A stretch of 64,000 nt of DNA. Origin: Streptomyces tardus. Its GTDB lineage: Bacteria > Actinomycetota > Actinomycetes > Streptomycetales > Streptomycetaceae. The position numbers and the translations under genes were made by a program. The notes under the pieces were generated by a model. The model had not been told where the DNA came from and made no database searches. It saw only the letters and a list, made by a program, of their open reading frames with translations. The stretch spans positions 1,910,599 through 1,974,598 of the forward strand of contig NZ_JAELVF020000001.1 in NCBI RefSeq assembly GCF_018101125.2, written 5' to 3'. Below, in pieces: positions 26,549-36,227 of the stretch (the stretch's first letter is position 1; every line of letters begins with the position of its first letter).

Positions 26549-29500
26549 TCAGCTGGTGCCGATCTTGGCGAGCAGATCCACGAGTTGGCTCTGCACCTCG
26601 ACGCTGGTCGAGCGCTCGGCCAGGAACAGCACCGTTTCGCCCGCCGCCAGTCCGGCCAGCTGCTCGCGGTCCATCCCGGCCGAGGTGTAGACGACGAACG
26701 GGGTGCGGTTCAGCAGGCCGTTGACCCGCAGCCAGTCGATCACTCCGGCACGGCGGCGACGGATCTGCGCCAGATCCATCACCACCAGGTTCGGCCTGAT
26801 CTGTGCCGCGACCTCGGCCGCGTGCCCGTCCGACGGCGCGTGCGCGACCTGCATCCCGCGCCGCTCCAGCGTCGCGGCGAACGCCTGGGCGATGACCGGT
26901 TCGCCCTCCACCAACAGGACCCGCGGCGGGTGCTGCTCGCTGTCGCGCGGTGCGAGTGCCTTGAGGAGCACGGCCGGATCGGCCCCGTACGCGGCCTCTC
27001 TGGTCGCCTGTCCCAGCCCGGCGGTGACCAGTACCGGCACCTCGGCGGCCACCGCCGCCTGCCGCAGCGACTGCAGGGCGGTACGCGTGATGGGCCCGGT
27101 GAGCGGGTCGACGAAGAGCGCGGCGGGATACGCGGCGATCTGCGCGTCCACCTCCTCGCGGGAGTGCACCAGCACGGGCCGGTACCCGCGGTCGGTGAGC
27201 GCCTGCTGGGTGGTGACGTCCGGCTCCGGCCAGACGAGCAGCCGGCGCGGGTTGTCCAACGGCTCCGGCGGCAACTCGTCGTCCACGTCGATCGGGCGCA
27301 GCGGCATCGTCATCGCGGGGTCGGCCATCGCGGCGGCGCCGTTCGGGCCGTCCAACAGCTCGGGCCCCTCGGCGGCCTCCGCGTCCGGTGCGGCGACGGT
27401 GAACTGCCGCGCCGCGTCCGCCCGTCCGCTCATGCTGCCCAGCTGCCGGGAGGTGTGTCCGGAGGGCACCGCCTGAGCGTCGGAAGCCGGATGGCCGGCC
27501 TGCCCCTGCGGCATCTGCCCGGCCGGCGGAACAGGCTGCGGCGCCGGCGGCAGCTCGTAACGGCTCCCCTGCCGGCCCGACTGCTGCGCGGCGCCCGGCT
27601 GTTGGGTGACGGGCTGGTGCGCGCCCGGCTGCGGGGCGCCGGGCTGCCCGACCGCGGGCTGCCGACGGGGCGGCTGGAGCGCCCGACGGGGGTCACCGGC
27701 CGGTGCCGCCGAGCCCGCCGGAGCCGTCTCACCGCGGTCGTCCTGCTGCGGGGGCGCCGCGAGCTTGCGACGCCGACCCGTACCGCCCGGAGGCGTGTGC
27801 TGGGGCAGCGGATGCTGACCGGACGGCTGCTGCGGCTGAAGCTGTCCCGAAGGCTGCTCCCCGGACTGCTGGGGCTGCACCGGCTGCTGCGGCTCCCCGG
27901 ACGGCTGAGGCTGCTCGGGCTGCTGCGGCTGGGGCTGCCGGCCGGGCGGTTGCGGCCGGACGGGGGCGGCCGACTGCGGAGCGCTGTCGGGCATCGCCCC
28001 CGGCGGCAGCTCCGGCCGCATCCCGGACTCGGGTACGTGGCCCGGCTGTTGGGCCTCCTCGGCCGCCCGCGCCTCGACCTGGGCCTGCACCTGCGCCGCG
28101 TACGGGTGCCCCTGCCCGAGGGTGCGCACGCTCACCGCGCTGTGCTCGGCCGTCGGCGGTGCGCCCGGCATCGGCAGCGGCTTGGGCTGCGGCTGCTCGC
28201 TCGACGGGGGCACCGCTCCGCCCAGGATCGGACTGCGCGCGACGACCGTGTGGCCCGCGGCGCGGGGGTCCATGTCCTCGGGACGCATCAGCTGTTCGGC
28301 CTCGCCGGCCGGCTGCTCCGGAGAGCCCGCCTGCTCCGGCAGTACGGCCTGCTCCGGCGGTACGGGCTGCTCCGGCGGTACGGGCTGGTCCGCTGCGGCC
28401 GGGCTCGGCTTGCGCCGCCGGCCCGTCGGGCGCTGGGGCGGCGCGGGGTACTCGCCCGACGCCGACTCGCCGTGGGCGGGCGCCTGTTGGCCGCCCTCGG
28501 AGTCGTCCGTACGGTCCGCCGCGGCGGGCGGCAGCGCGAACGGCGACCGGCCGGCCTGAGGTACGCCCTGCTGCTCATCGCTACCGGTGCTGGGCTTCGC
28601 CCGCCGTCCGCGGCGTCCGGTGCCGGGCTGAACCTGCTGTGGGATCTGCGCGTCGGCGCCCCAGGCGTGCGGTACCGCCACCGGAGCGTCCTGCGCCTCT
28701 GCGGCTTCCTGAGCCTCCTGCTCCTCCTGCGTCACCGCCGACGAATCGACGCCGGCCGGCTGCGGCTGCCCGGCCTGCGGGTATCCGCCCGGCAGTCGCG
28801 GAGCCTGCCCGGGCTGCGGCTGCCCGGGACGTGCGAACCGGTTCGCGGGCTCGGACGGCACCTGCTCGGACGGCACCGACTCACCCGCAGCGCGCCCGTC
28901 GACGGGTCGCAGCGTCCGCCGCGAGCGCCGACCGGCGGACGTCGCCGACTCGCCCTCCGTACGCGGCCCGGGGACCTCCCCGCTGCCGAACTCCGTCCCG
29001 GCGCCGAACTCCTCCGGCGCACCCTGCCGCGCGGCCACCGGCCCGCCCGACTGCTCCGGTCCCGCCGACTGCTGGTGCTCGACTCCCCCGGACTGCGCCT
29101 GCGGGCCGGGCCCACCGCTGCCCGGAGGCAGTGCCGGACTGCCGGGGTGCTGCGGCGCCTGCTCGCTGCCGGCCGGCAGCGCCAGCGCCTCCGGCCTCCC
29201 GCGCACAGGGCGGGCGGACCTCGGCATCACGGCCGTCTCGTTGCCGAACGCCATGCTGCCCGTGCCCTGGGTCGGCTCGCCCTGCGGCGCCGGCCCCGGA
29301 GCCGGCAGCGCGCCCCGGGCGGGACGCTTCGGCAGGCTCGCCACCGGCTCGTCGCTCACCTCGCCGAGCGGCACTTCGAGCACGTACGCGCTTCCGCCGC
29401 CCGGGACTTCGTGCGTCTGGAGCACGCCCCCGTGCAGGGCGACCACGCCGCGCGCGATCGGCAGATGCACCGGGTTGCCGCCGCTGTGCGGGCCGCGCAC

Positions 29501-30859
29501 CTCGATCCGTACGACCGACTCCCCGGTCGCCTCCTCGCCGCGCCCGCTGCCACCGCGCTTGGCCGCGGCGACGACGATCGTCGAGTCCTGCGGGCCCCCG
29601 GCGACCGTGGAGTTGCCGGTGACGTCGACGCCGGCGACGTCCGCGACCAGGTGCGCGATCGCCAGCGCCAGCCGGTCGGGGTCCACCACGGCCTGTATCG
29701 GCGGCGCGTGCACCGCGAACTGCGCGCGGCCCGGGCCGATCAGCTCGACGGCGCTCTCCACGCCGTTCGCGATCACCGTGTCCAGCGAGACCTGCTTGAG
29801 GTCGAGCTTCTCGCGGCCCGAGTCCAGCCGCTGGTACCGCACCACGTTGTCGATCAGGGTGGTCATCCGCGCGTAGCCGGCGGAGAGGTGGTGCAGGATC
29901 TGGTTGGCCTCGGGCCACAGCTGCCCGGCGGGGTCCGCCGCCAGACCGGCCAGCTCCCCGCGCAGCTCCTCCAGCGGGCCGCGCAGTGCCTCGTCGACCA
30001 CCGACAACAGCTGCGCGTGCCGCGCCTCCAGCGCGTCCGTGGCCCGACGGTCGGTGAACGTCAGCACCGCGCCGACGAGTTGATCACCGTCGCGGACCGG
30101 GGCGGTGGTCATGTCCACCGGCACCCGCTCGCCCTTCTTGGACCACAGCACCTGGCCGCGCACCCGGTGCTTGCGGCTGGAGCGCAGCGTGTCCGCCAGC
30201 GGCGTCTCCTCGTACGGCTGCGGCGTACCGTCCGCGCGAGTGTGGTGCACCAGCGGGTGCAGGGCCTGACCGCCGAGATCGCTGGCCCGGTAGCCGAGGA
30301 TCTGCGCGGCGGCCGGGTTCACCAGGACGACGCGGCCCTCGGTGTCGGTGCCCACCACGCCCTCGGCGGCGGCGCGCAGGATCATCTCCGTCTGCCGCTG
30401 CTGCCGGGCCAGTTCGGCCTCGGTGTCCAGGGTGCCGCTGAGGTCGCGCACGACGAGCATCAGCAGCTCGTTGCCGCCGTAACCGCCGTGATCGGCGTAG
30501 GCGGCCTCGAAGGACGACTCGTAGGTGGTGCGTCCGTCCTCGAGGTTGGCGCTGGTCACCTCAACCGGGAACTCACTGCCGTCGGTGCGCCGCGCGACCA
30601 TCCGGGTCGGCGGTTGACGCTCCTCGATGCGGTCGTCGGGGCGACGCATGGACCCCGGGATGCGCTTGGAGTCGAACGCGGGCACGAGATCGAGCAGCCC
30701 GCGACCGATCAGCGCCGTACCGGGTGTCTCGAAGACATCGAGGGCGATGCTGTTGGCGTTGACGACCGTGCCGTTGGCGTTGACGAGCAACAGCGCATCG
30801 GGCAGGGCGTCGAGTATGGCGGCGAGGCGAGCAGCGCCTCGGGATGGCCTGCTGCTCAC
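26549..30859 (-). CDS. 1,436-aa PAS / degenerate histidine kinase / pseudo-receiver signalling protein
   Basis: GTG 30859 with GGAGGA 8 bases upstream; longer in-frame starts lie in non-coding sequence. Order: PAS domain (about 10-110, LPDALLLVNANGTVVNAN), second PAS with PAC (about 165-290, GVVGTDTEGRVVLVNPAAA), a HisKA-like helix, an HATPase-like region (about 400-530), and a linker of about 650 residues rich in Pro, Gln and Gly with PPEQ repeats. Two receiver-like domains follow (about 1200-1300; 1312-1436 with VLLVEGEP and LVVMDL). The H-box reads VVDEALRGPLEELR, so the phospho-accepting His is missing, and the N-box lacks Asn. Thus it may sense and scaffold rather than phosphorylate. It reads away from the next upstream genes and stands alone. 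Confidence 0.85.
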   Translation of the reverse strand: MSSRPSRGAARLAAILDALPDALLLVNANGTVVNANSIALDVFETPGTALIGRGLLDLVPAFDSKRIPGSMRRPDDRIEERQPPTRMVARRTDGSEFPVEVTSANLEDGRTTYESSFEAAYADHGGYGGNELLMLVVRDLSGTLDTEAELARQQRQTEMILRAAAEGVVGTDTEGRVVLVNPAAAQILGYRASDLGGQALHPLVHHTRADGTPQPYEETPLADTLRSSRKHRVRGQVLWSKKGERVPVDMTTAPVRDGDQLVGAVLTFTDRRATDALEARHAQLLSVVDEALRGPLEELRGELAGLAADPAGQLWPEANQILHHLSAGYARMTTLIDNVVRYQRLDSGREKLDLKQVSLDTVIANGVESAVELIGPGRAQFAVHAPPIQAVVDPDRLALAIAHLVADVAGVDVTGNSTVAGGPQDSTIVVAAAKRGGSGRGEEATGESVVRIEVRGPHSGGNPVHLPIARGVVALHGGVLQTHEVPGGGSAYVLEVPLGEVSDEPVASLPKRPARGALPAPGPAPQGEPTQGTGSMAFGNETAVMPRSARPVRGRPEALALPAGSEQAPQHPGSPALPPGSGGPGPQAQSGGVEHQQSAGPEQSGGPVAARQGAPEEFGAGTEFGSGEVPGPRTEGESATSAGRRSRRTLRPVDGRAAGESVPSEQVPSEPANRFARPGQPQPGQAPRLPGGYPQAGQPQPAGVDSSAVTQEEQEAQEAAEAQDAPVAVPHAWGADAQIPQQVQPGTGRRGRRAKPSTGSDEQQGVPQAGRSPFALPPAAADRTDDSEGGQQAPAHGESASGEYPAPPQRPTGRRRKPSPAAADQPVPPEQPVPPEQAVLPEQAGSPEQPAGEAEQLMRPEDMDPRAAGHTVVARSPILGGAVPPSSEQPQPKPLPMPGAPPTAEHSAVSVRTLGQGHPYAAQVQAQVEARAAEEAQQPGHVPESGMRPELPPGAMPDSAPQSAAPVRPQPPGRQPQPQQPEQPQPSGEPQQPVQPQQSGEQPSGQLQPQQPSGQHPLPQHTPPGGTGRRRKLAAPPQQDDRGETAPAGSAAPAGDPRRALQPPRRQPAVGQPGAPQPGAHQPVTQQPGAAQQSGRQGSRYELPPAPQPVPPAGQMPQGQAGHPASDAQAVPSGHTSRQLGSMSGRADAARQFTVAAPDAEAAEGPELLDGPNGAAAMADPAMTMPLRPIDVDDELPPEPLDNPRRLLVWPEPDVTTQQALTDRGYRPVLVHSREEVDAQIAAYPAALFVDPLTGPITRTALQSLRQAAVAAEVPVLVTAGLGQATREAAYGADPAVLLKALAPRDSEQHPPRVLLVEGEPVIAQAFAATLERRGMQVAHAPSDGHAAEVAAQIRPNLVVMDLAQIRRRRAGVIDWLRVNGLLNRTPFVVYTSAGMDREQLAGLAAGETVLFLAERSTSVEVQSQLVDLLAKIGTS

Positions 30860-31047
30860 GACGGCGTTCCTCCTTGCTGACCACGTGGTACCCGGCCAGT
30901 CTGCCTCTACCCCGGGCTCATCACCAGAGTGGAGTCTACGGGCAGCGCTTGTCCCGGGGACGGCAGATGCGTACCGGTACCGGTGACACCGGGGAGGAAG
31001 CAGCCGCACGCACCCAGGCCGGACATTTGGCCACGGTCGTTCTACCA

Positions 31048-31078
31048 ACGGTTGCGGAATGTCGGATTCCGCAACCGT
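31048..31078. promoter_or_regulatory. Perfect 13-bp inverted repeat upstream of the sensor gene
   Basis: ACGGTTGCGGAAT (31048-31060), GTCGG, ATTCCGCAACCGT (31066-31078). About 190 bp before the sensor GTG. It could be an operator or a short transcript hairpin; no T-tract follows. Confidence 0.6.
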
Positions 31079-31308
31079 GTTTCCTTGCCGAGTTGTTACT
31101 GATCCACGGGGTCCGACACCTGTCGCACCGCCCCGGCCGACCGCCGCGCACCACTCTGCGCGCACCGCTCGGCACGCGCCGTCAGGCACGCGCCGTCAGG
31201 CACGCGGGGTGCACCGTTGCCGGAGCACCACTGTTCGGCGCGGGCTGATCGACGCGGCCTGTTCAGCCCGCACGGCGGGACCGACGCGACGAGTACCGGA
31301 CCTCGTGA

Positions 31309-31351
31309 CAGTGCCGTGGCGGCCGGCACCTGTCCGGCCGTCACGGCACTG
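31309..31351 (-). terminator. Long hairpin, possible terminator of the inhibitor gene
   Basis: CAGTGCCGTGGCGGCCGG (31309-31326) pairs with CCGGCCGTCACGGCACTG (31334-31351), one mismatch, 7-base loop. It lies 360 bp past the stop of the inhibitor gene on its strand. Confidence 0.45.
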
Positions 31352-31709
31352 CGTCGATCACCTGCCCGAAGCGCGGGCACCTACTCCCGTGACGCCCCCT
31401 GCTCCCAACCCCTCCACTCCCCGGCCCCTGTTCCCCACACCTTCCACCGCCCCGCGGGGAGAGGCCGGGACCCTCATCGCACGGCGGTCCGACCCGGCGG
31501 GCCGTCGCCGTGCCGGCCGTGCGTCACGTGCGCCCGTGCGTCACGTACGTCACATACACCGCGTACGTCACATACGCCGCGTACGTCGGCCCAACCGTCG
31601 GGCGGGTCGCCGCAGTTGGCCCGTTCGGCCCGCCCGCCCGCCAGACCCACCGGTGCCCTCGCGGGCGCCCTCGAAGGTCACCGGCGAGGGCGCCCGCGAC
31701 CGCGCACGG

Positions 31710-32177
31710 TCAGCTGGGGTTGGCGCCGATCCGGGGCAGCGCCGGGGTCAGGGTGTCCCAGCGCGCGATCTCGCAACCGTTGGTGCGCTCGAAGTCGGCG
31801 GACACCTCGCGGCCCGCCCAAGTCCCGGTCACCCGCGCCGTCTGCGGCCCGCCGTACCGCTGGGTGCACACCGCGTCCTTGGAGATCGGCTCCCACGGGC
31901 TCTTCGGGCCGCGCACCGCCTGGTCCACCGCCGCGCACGCCCGGGACGCCGACGGGTGGCTGCCCGCCGCACGACCCGCCGGACCGCACTTCAGCTCGAA
32001 CCGCTCGGTCCTGGCCTCCGCGTCCTCCTGGTAGACCACGGTCAGGGTGCCCGCGGTCGGCAGCGCGCCACCCGCCTTCTCAATCGGCCCGTGGGGCGAC
32101 GGGCAGGCCAGCGCGGAACCCGCGACAGCGGACAGCGCGGCGGTCACGGTCACGACGGTGGCGATACGGCGCAGCAT
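31710..32177 (-). CDS. Subtilisin-inhibitor-like (SSI family) secreted protein
   Basis: 155 aa; signal peptide MLRRIATVVTVTAALSAVAG. The SSI framework is present: LTVVYQEDAEARTERFELKC, SRACAAVDQA, AVCTQRYGGPQTARVTGTW and RTNGCEIARWDTL. The two SSI disulfide pairs can be placed (ELKC-RAC and VC-NGC). By alignment with SSI (Cys-Pro-Met-Val-Tyr) the reactive loop here is Cys-Thr-Gln-Arg-Tyr, giving Gln or Arg near P1 in place of the usual Met, Lys or Arg. ATG 32177 follows GGGAG. SSI proteins control secreted proteases during aerial growth. Confidence 0.87.
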   Translation of the reverse strand: MLRRIATVVTVTAALSAVAGSALACPSPHGPIEKAGGALPTAGTLTVVYQEDAEARTERFELKCGPAGRAAGSHPSASRACAAVDQAVRGPKSPWEPISKDAVCTQRYGGPQTARVTGTWAGREVSADFERTNGCEIARWDTLTPALPRIGANPS

Positions 32178-32430
32178 GAGGACTCCCGGTTTCAGCGTCA
32201 CGGGGTACGTGGTTCGTACCCCCACCACCTACTAACGCTGCTTCCCGCCACCCGTTGCGCAACTTGTCCGCCGCCACCCCGGTGCCGACGTACACGCAGG
32301 TGGGGGCAGGCGTACGCACGTGCGAAAGCTTTTGCCCGCCGGGCTCGTCGCCCGGTAACGTGTACCGCGATTGGTCACCGGGTCATGCCCTGTGCCATCA
32401 TCTGTCCACGCTTCGCCTCGCGAGGCGTGT

Positions 32431-32522
32431 GGAGGCTTCGCCTAGTCTGGTCTATGGCGCCGCACTGCTAATGCGGTTTCGGGGTAACCCCCTGATCGAG
32501 GGTTCAAATCCCTCAGCCTCCG
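32431..32522 (+). tRNA. tRNA-Ser (anticodon GCT)
   Basis: Acceptor GGAGGCT/AGCCTCC with discriminator G. Anticodon stem CCGCA/TGCGG around CTGCTAA (GCT). Long variable arm as expected for tRNA-Ser, and T-arm GAGGGTTCAAATCCCTC. CCA is not encoded. Confidence 0.95.
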
Positions 32523-32801
32523 CTCGATCTCACCGATCACCGAAGCCCCGGTACGCATGTGCCGGGGCTTTCGCGTGCGTCCGGTCCGCGGGCGCCCGGC
32601 TCGCCCCGCGCTGTCGGGCGACCCGAAGCCGCCCGGGCGAGGACGCCGCCGCCACCCGCGCAACCGCTTCCCGCAGACCCCCCGAAGCTCGTTTTCGCAG
32701 CTCAGCACTGGTCCGACAAACGGATTTCGCCTCGCGGCGCAGGTCATGTAATGTTGTCCACGCAACGCCGACCGGCCGCCCAGACGGCCAGGGAAGCACA
32801 A

Positions 32802-32874
32802 GCGCTCGTAGCTTAACGGATAGAGCATCTGACTACGGATCAGAAGGTTGCAGGTTCGAATCCTGCCGAGCGCG
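32802..32874 (+). tRNA. tRNA-Arg (anticodon ACG)
   Basis: Acceptor GCGCTCG/CGAGCGC, anticodon stem TCTGA/TCAGA around CTACGGA (ACG, read as ICG), T-arm GCAGGTTCGAATCCTGC. 73 nt, no encoded CCA. The 279 bp between the two tRNA genes hold no supported gene. Confidence 0.97.
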
Positions 32875-32882
32875 CAGCAGAT

Positions 32883-32918
32883 GAGAGGCCCCTTGGAATT
32901 GCCCCCAAGGGGCCTCTC
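32883..32918 (+). terminator. Terminator after tRNA-Arg
   Basis: GAGAGGCCCCTTGG (32883-32896) and CCAAGGGGCCTCTC (32905-32918), a perfect 14-bp stem with 8-base loop. Confidence 0.88.
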
Positions 32919-32980
32919 TCGTGCCACACAGCAGCGAGGTGCGACAGCCGACCGGGGGATTTTGGTGCGCCGCCGTGGCG

Positions 32981-33612
32981 TCAGCTGTTGTCGGCCGGGT
33001 CTCCCCAATGCGGAGGTACCGCGGGCGGGCGCCACGGCTCGCCGTCGGAACGTTCAAGATCCGGAGGCTCGGCGTGCGCCGGGAGGGGCTGCTCGTCGAT
33101 GACCGACGCCAGGGTGTGCTGTACGTAGCCAAGTACCCTTTCACGTCGCGTATCCGGCGTTCGCGATTTTCGTTGCCCGCTGCACGCCATCCTGCGTCGT
33201 AAACCAGCCTCACCAACTCGCGGTACCGACAACGCACTTCGTCGTCACTGATACCCAGGAGATCGGTGGTCATTCCGCGGCGCACGGATTCCATCGCCCC
33301 CGAGCATCGATCGCGTGCGTGTGCGCTCAGGTGCGGCCTCTCCGCTGAGACGTCGGGAAGCGAGGGGAGCCACGCGTAGAGGTCGGCCAGCCGTTCCAGA
33401 AGAATCTGTGCCGCTTCCGCGGAACGCACACGGCTTCGACTCGTCAGCTCCCATTGGATGTTGGCCCGTTGCTCCGTCGCCATCAGAGCCATCTGCGATT
33501 CGATCGTCCTCTTCGTCTGCCATCTCGCGACGAGAATCGTGATGGCCCCGCCCGCCACAGTCCCGGCAAGCGATCCGAAAGCCTGCAACGAGGCGTCTGC
33601 CAAGAAGCTCAT
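32981..33612 (-). pseudogene. Membrane-anchored hypothetical protein with apparent frameshift
   Basis: ATG 33612 gives an N-terminal helix (FGSLAGTVAGGAITILVARW), then a helical charged cytoplasmic part (KRTIESQMALMATEQRAN, QILLERLADLYAWLPSL, RCRYRELVRLVYDAG). Near 33145 coding character passes to another frame (ERVLGYVQHTLASVIDEQPL), ending in a Pro-rich tail with TGA at 32981-32983. One lost G in GACGTGAAAGGG would explain it. Without the shift the frame would run into the antisense of tRNA-Arg, which is not credible. Known in outline from Streptomyces hypothetical proteins; no function. Confidence 0.6.
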
Positions 33613-33960
33613 GCCGTCTTGCTGTCCCCCTCCCGCTTTGTGAACCCTGCGTGCGGGCGTCGGCGGGAGCTTCGAACTCAGCGCCGCCATCCGTCGCACT
33701 GATCAGCTTGCCGATCGGTCAGGTCGGGGGCACCGTCGGCTGCCTGCCCGCTGCGAGTTGAGGTGGGCCGTTCGAGCGCCGTGACGAAGAAGCCGAGCGA
33801 GCCCGGCAGTTCGGCGGGCCGCAGTTCGATGCGGCCCGCCGATCGCGAGTTGGTCACGGCGGGTTGCTCCCGGGCGCCACCGAGAGTTGGCGCCCATCCG
33901 TATCCGGGGAAGGTGTCGGGGCCCGGTCGGAGGAAAGCCTCTCTCCGCATCCGTGAGGGG
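33613..33960. other. 348-bp gap, at best a doubtful 90-codon frame
   Basis: A minus-strand frame (about 33678-33950) contains RIELRPAELPGSLGFFVTAL, which has some protein-like character, but no ribosome site or family supports it. Confidence 0.3.
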
Positions 33961-36227
33961 TCAGCGGCACTCAGTCAGAGTGGGGCGGCCAGGCGCAGAT
34001 TTTGTACGCAGCAAACCGGCCAGGTGGTCAGCGTAAATGTCTTTCCACTCTTCCCCATTCTTCTCCGTCAGGATGGACTCGAGGGCCCTGCAGACTTCTT
34101 CCTTGAGTTCCATCTCCCCTTTACGCACTGCCACGCCGTAGTCCTCGGTGCCATCAAGGTTGGGCAGCCGACGAAATTTCCCAGGATTATCCTTCTCGTA
34201 CCCAGCGAGGATGACGTCGTCGGATGCGACCGCAGAGACCGAGGAGGCGGGATCATCGAGCCTATTTAGGCAGGTCTGGTAGGTGGCGGGCAGGTGCTTG
34301 GCCATGGAGTAGCCAAATTGGGAGAGATTCTGGTAGGTCGAGCCGTGGGCGGTGCACACCTTCGCGTCGGGGTTGTTCTGCAGGTCGCTGGGGTCACCGA
34401 AGTTGCTCGTTTTTTGAACGAGGAAAGCGCGACCGGCAGAGTAATAGGGGCCCGCGAAATCAACCTTGTACCTGTCGGATTCGGAGGAGGTGGTGGAGCC
34501 CTCTTCGGGGATGCTGTAGGAGGCAATGACCAGGTGCACCCGCTTCGCATGGAGCTCGCTGCTCCGGTTTCGGGTCGTTACCTCGCTGAAATCGACTTTG
34601 TCCTTCGAGTAGCCCATCTTCTCGGCGATCGCGTAGCCGATGTCAACGTCGAACCCCTCGAATTTGCCTTGCGCGGCGATATATTCACTCAGGCCGGGCT
34701 GGTCGCTCTTGACGCCGATGATCAGACGCTCGGTCGTGTCGATCAAGCGCTTCTTTGGCTTCTTTGGCTTCTCTGGCTTCTCTGGTTTCTCCTGGCTCTT
34801 TGCGTCGTCGGCGGCGGCGGCATCCTCGGCACCTCCTTGGCCGTCGGACTGGTCCAGGTTGGAGACGACCCAGCCGGTCGCGGCGAGCAGTACACCGGCG
34901 AGTGCGATCGCCGCGATTCGCAGCCCTCGTCGACTGCCGTTCGGCGGTGTGGGAGGCGCGGAGTCGGAAGCAGCCGCGTCCGCTCCCGGGGAGGGCGACG
35001 ATGACGCGGGGACGGGAGTTGCCGGTGTCGGGGGTCGCGCCTCGGCCCGGGACGGATCCGCCGGCTCCACCGATTCCGGTGGTTCGAGTGCCTCGGCGGG
35101 TGCACGGTCCGGCTCGGCGGGCGGCGTGGGCGGGGAGGTGGTGGCCGCTTCCTCTCGCCGCGCGTCCGGCGCCGCGGGGGTGATGCTCATCGGCAGCGGG
35201 GAGGGGCCGGGGGCGCCGAGGACCTCGCGCAGCAGCAGTTGGGCCGTCGGCGCGTCCAGGCGCCGGTCCGGGTCCGGGTCGAGCAGCCCCCGGATGACTG
35301 GCGCGAGGGGGCCGGCGTAACGGTAGGGCGGGTTCGGGTTCTCCCTGACGGAGGTCTGCACCTCCCACTCCGAGCGGCCCGCGAACGGCCGTCGTCCCTC
35401 GGCGGCTTCGTACAGCGTGACGCCCAGCGCCCACAGGTCGGAGACACGGGTGTGGCCGGTGGCGGCGGCGGTGTAGAGCTCGGGCGCGAGGTACGGAGGG
35501 GTGCCGATGACGTGGTTTCCCGTCACCCGGGACGCGCCGTCGAAGGTGGCGATGCCGAAGTCCACCAGGATCACCTGGCCGGTGTCCCCGATGAGGATGT
35601 TGCCCGGCTTGACGTCCCGGTGGACGACCGAGGCGCCGTGCACCGCGCACAGTCCGTTGAGGACCTGGAGTCCGATTTTCGCCACCCGCGGCACGGCGAG
35701 GGTCTCCTCTGCGGCCAACAGGTCGGCGAGGGACCGCATTTCGACCAGCTTCATGACGATCCAGACCTGGTCCGCGGTCTCGACCTGGTCGTGCACCGTC
35801 ACCACGTTCCGGTGGTCGATCCTGGCGATCGCCTCCGCCTCGCGCCGTGCCCGGTGCACCGCGGCCGAGCGCGTGGTCGCGGTCACCGCGCTCGGGTGGA
35901 GGAGTCCCTTGATCGCCACGAAGCGGCGCAGCCGTCGGTCGTAGGCGCGCCAGACCTGCCCCATGCCGCCCCGGCCGATGATTGACAGCAGCTCGTACCG
36001 GTCGTCGATGACCGCGGGTGGGGCGGGCGGTCCTCCGGCGGTTCGGCGGAGCCACGCGGGGGTGGCCCGGAGTCCGGCCCGCTCTCCGATTCGGGCTCGG
36101 TGGTGGCCGCGACGTCCGGCGCTCCGGCGTCAGGGAGTCCATCGGCCGGGAGTCCATCGGCCGGAACCCGGCCGTCCGACCCGCTGCCGTACTCGCGCCA
36201 ACCGTCGAAGCGGTCATCGCCCTGCAT
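33961..36227 (-). CDS. Ser/Thr protein kinase fused to an extracellular solute-binding domain, apparent frameshift near its 5' end
   Basis: Kinase domain: VAIKG (Lys), VVHRDVKPGNIL catalytic loop, VDFGIAT, GTPPYLAPE. A Pro/Ala/Ser-rich linker follows (about 270-345 counting from 35964), then one membrane helix (IAAIALAGVLLAATGWVV), a Lys/Pro-rich stalk, and a C-terminal PBP2-type domain (LIIGVKSDQPGLSE, FEGFDVDIGYAIAEKMGY, VHLVIASYSIP). The domain resembles glutamate-binding ABC proteins, so the protein likely senses an outside solute and signals inside. In the kinase frame the only ATG (35964) falls inside GRGGMGQVW, cutting the Gly-rich loop. The codons for VIDDRYELLSIIGRGG lie just upstream without a start. 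A plausible N-terminus (ATG 36227, MQGDDRFDGWREYG) lies in another frame, so a one-base shift around 36010-36045 is likely. Confidence 0.82.

Larger units (their letters stand above)
30860..31709. other. 850-bp non-coding region with several inverted and tandem repeats
   Basis: Upstream of the sensor gene and downstream of the protease-inhibitor gene. It holds the two hairpins listed separately and 2.5 copies of an 18-bp unit CGTACGTCACATACRCCG (31544-31590). No coding frame has protein-like composition. Confidence 0.5.

Noticed and set aside
26279..30880. A 1,533-codon open frame on the plus strand
   Set aside because: It is the antisense of the PAS/pseudo-receiver gene; composition is Arg/Leu-rich without domains, a normal effect of high GC.
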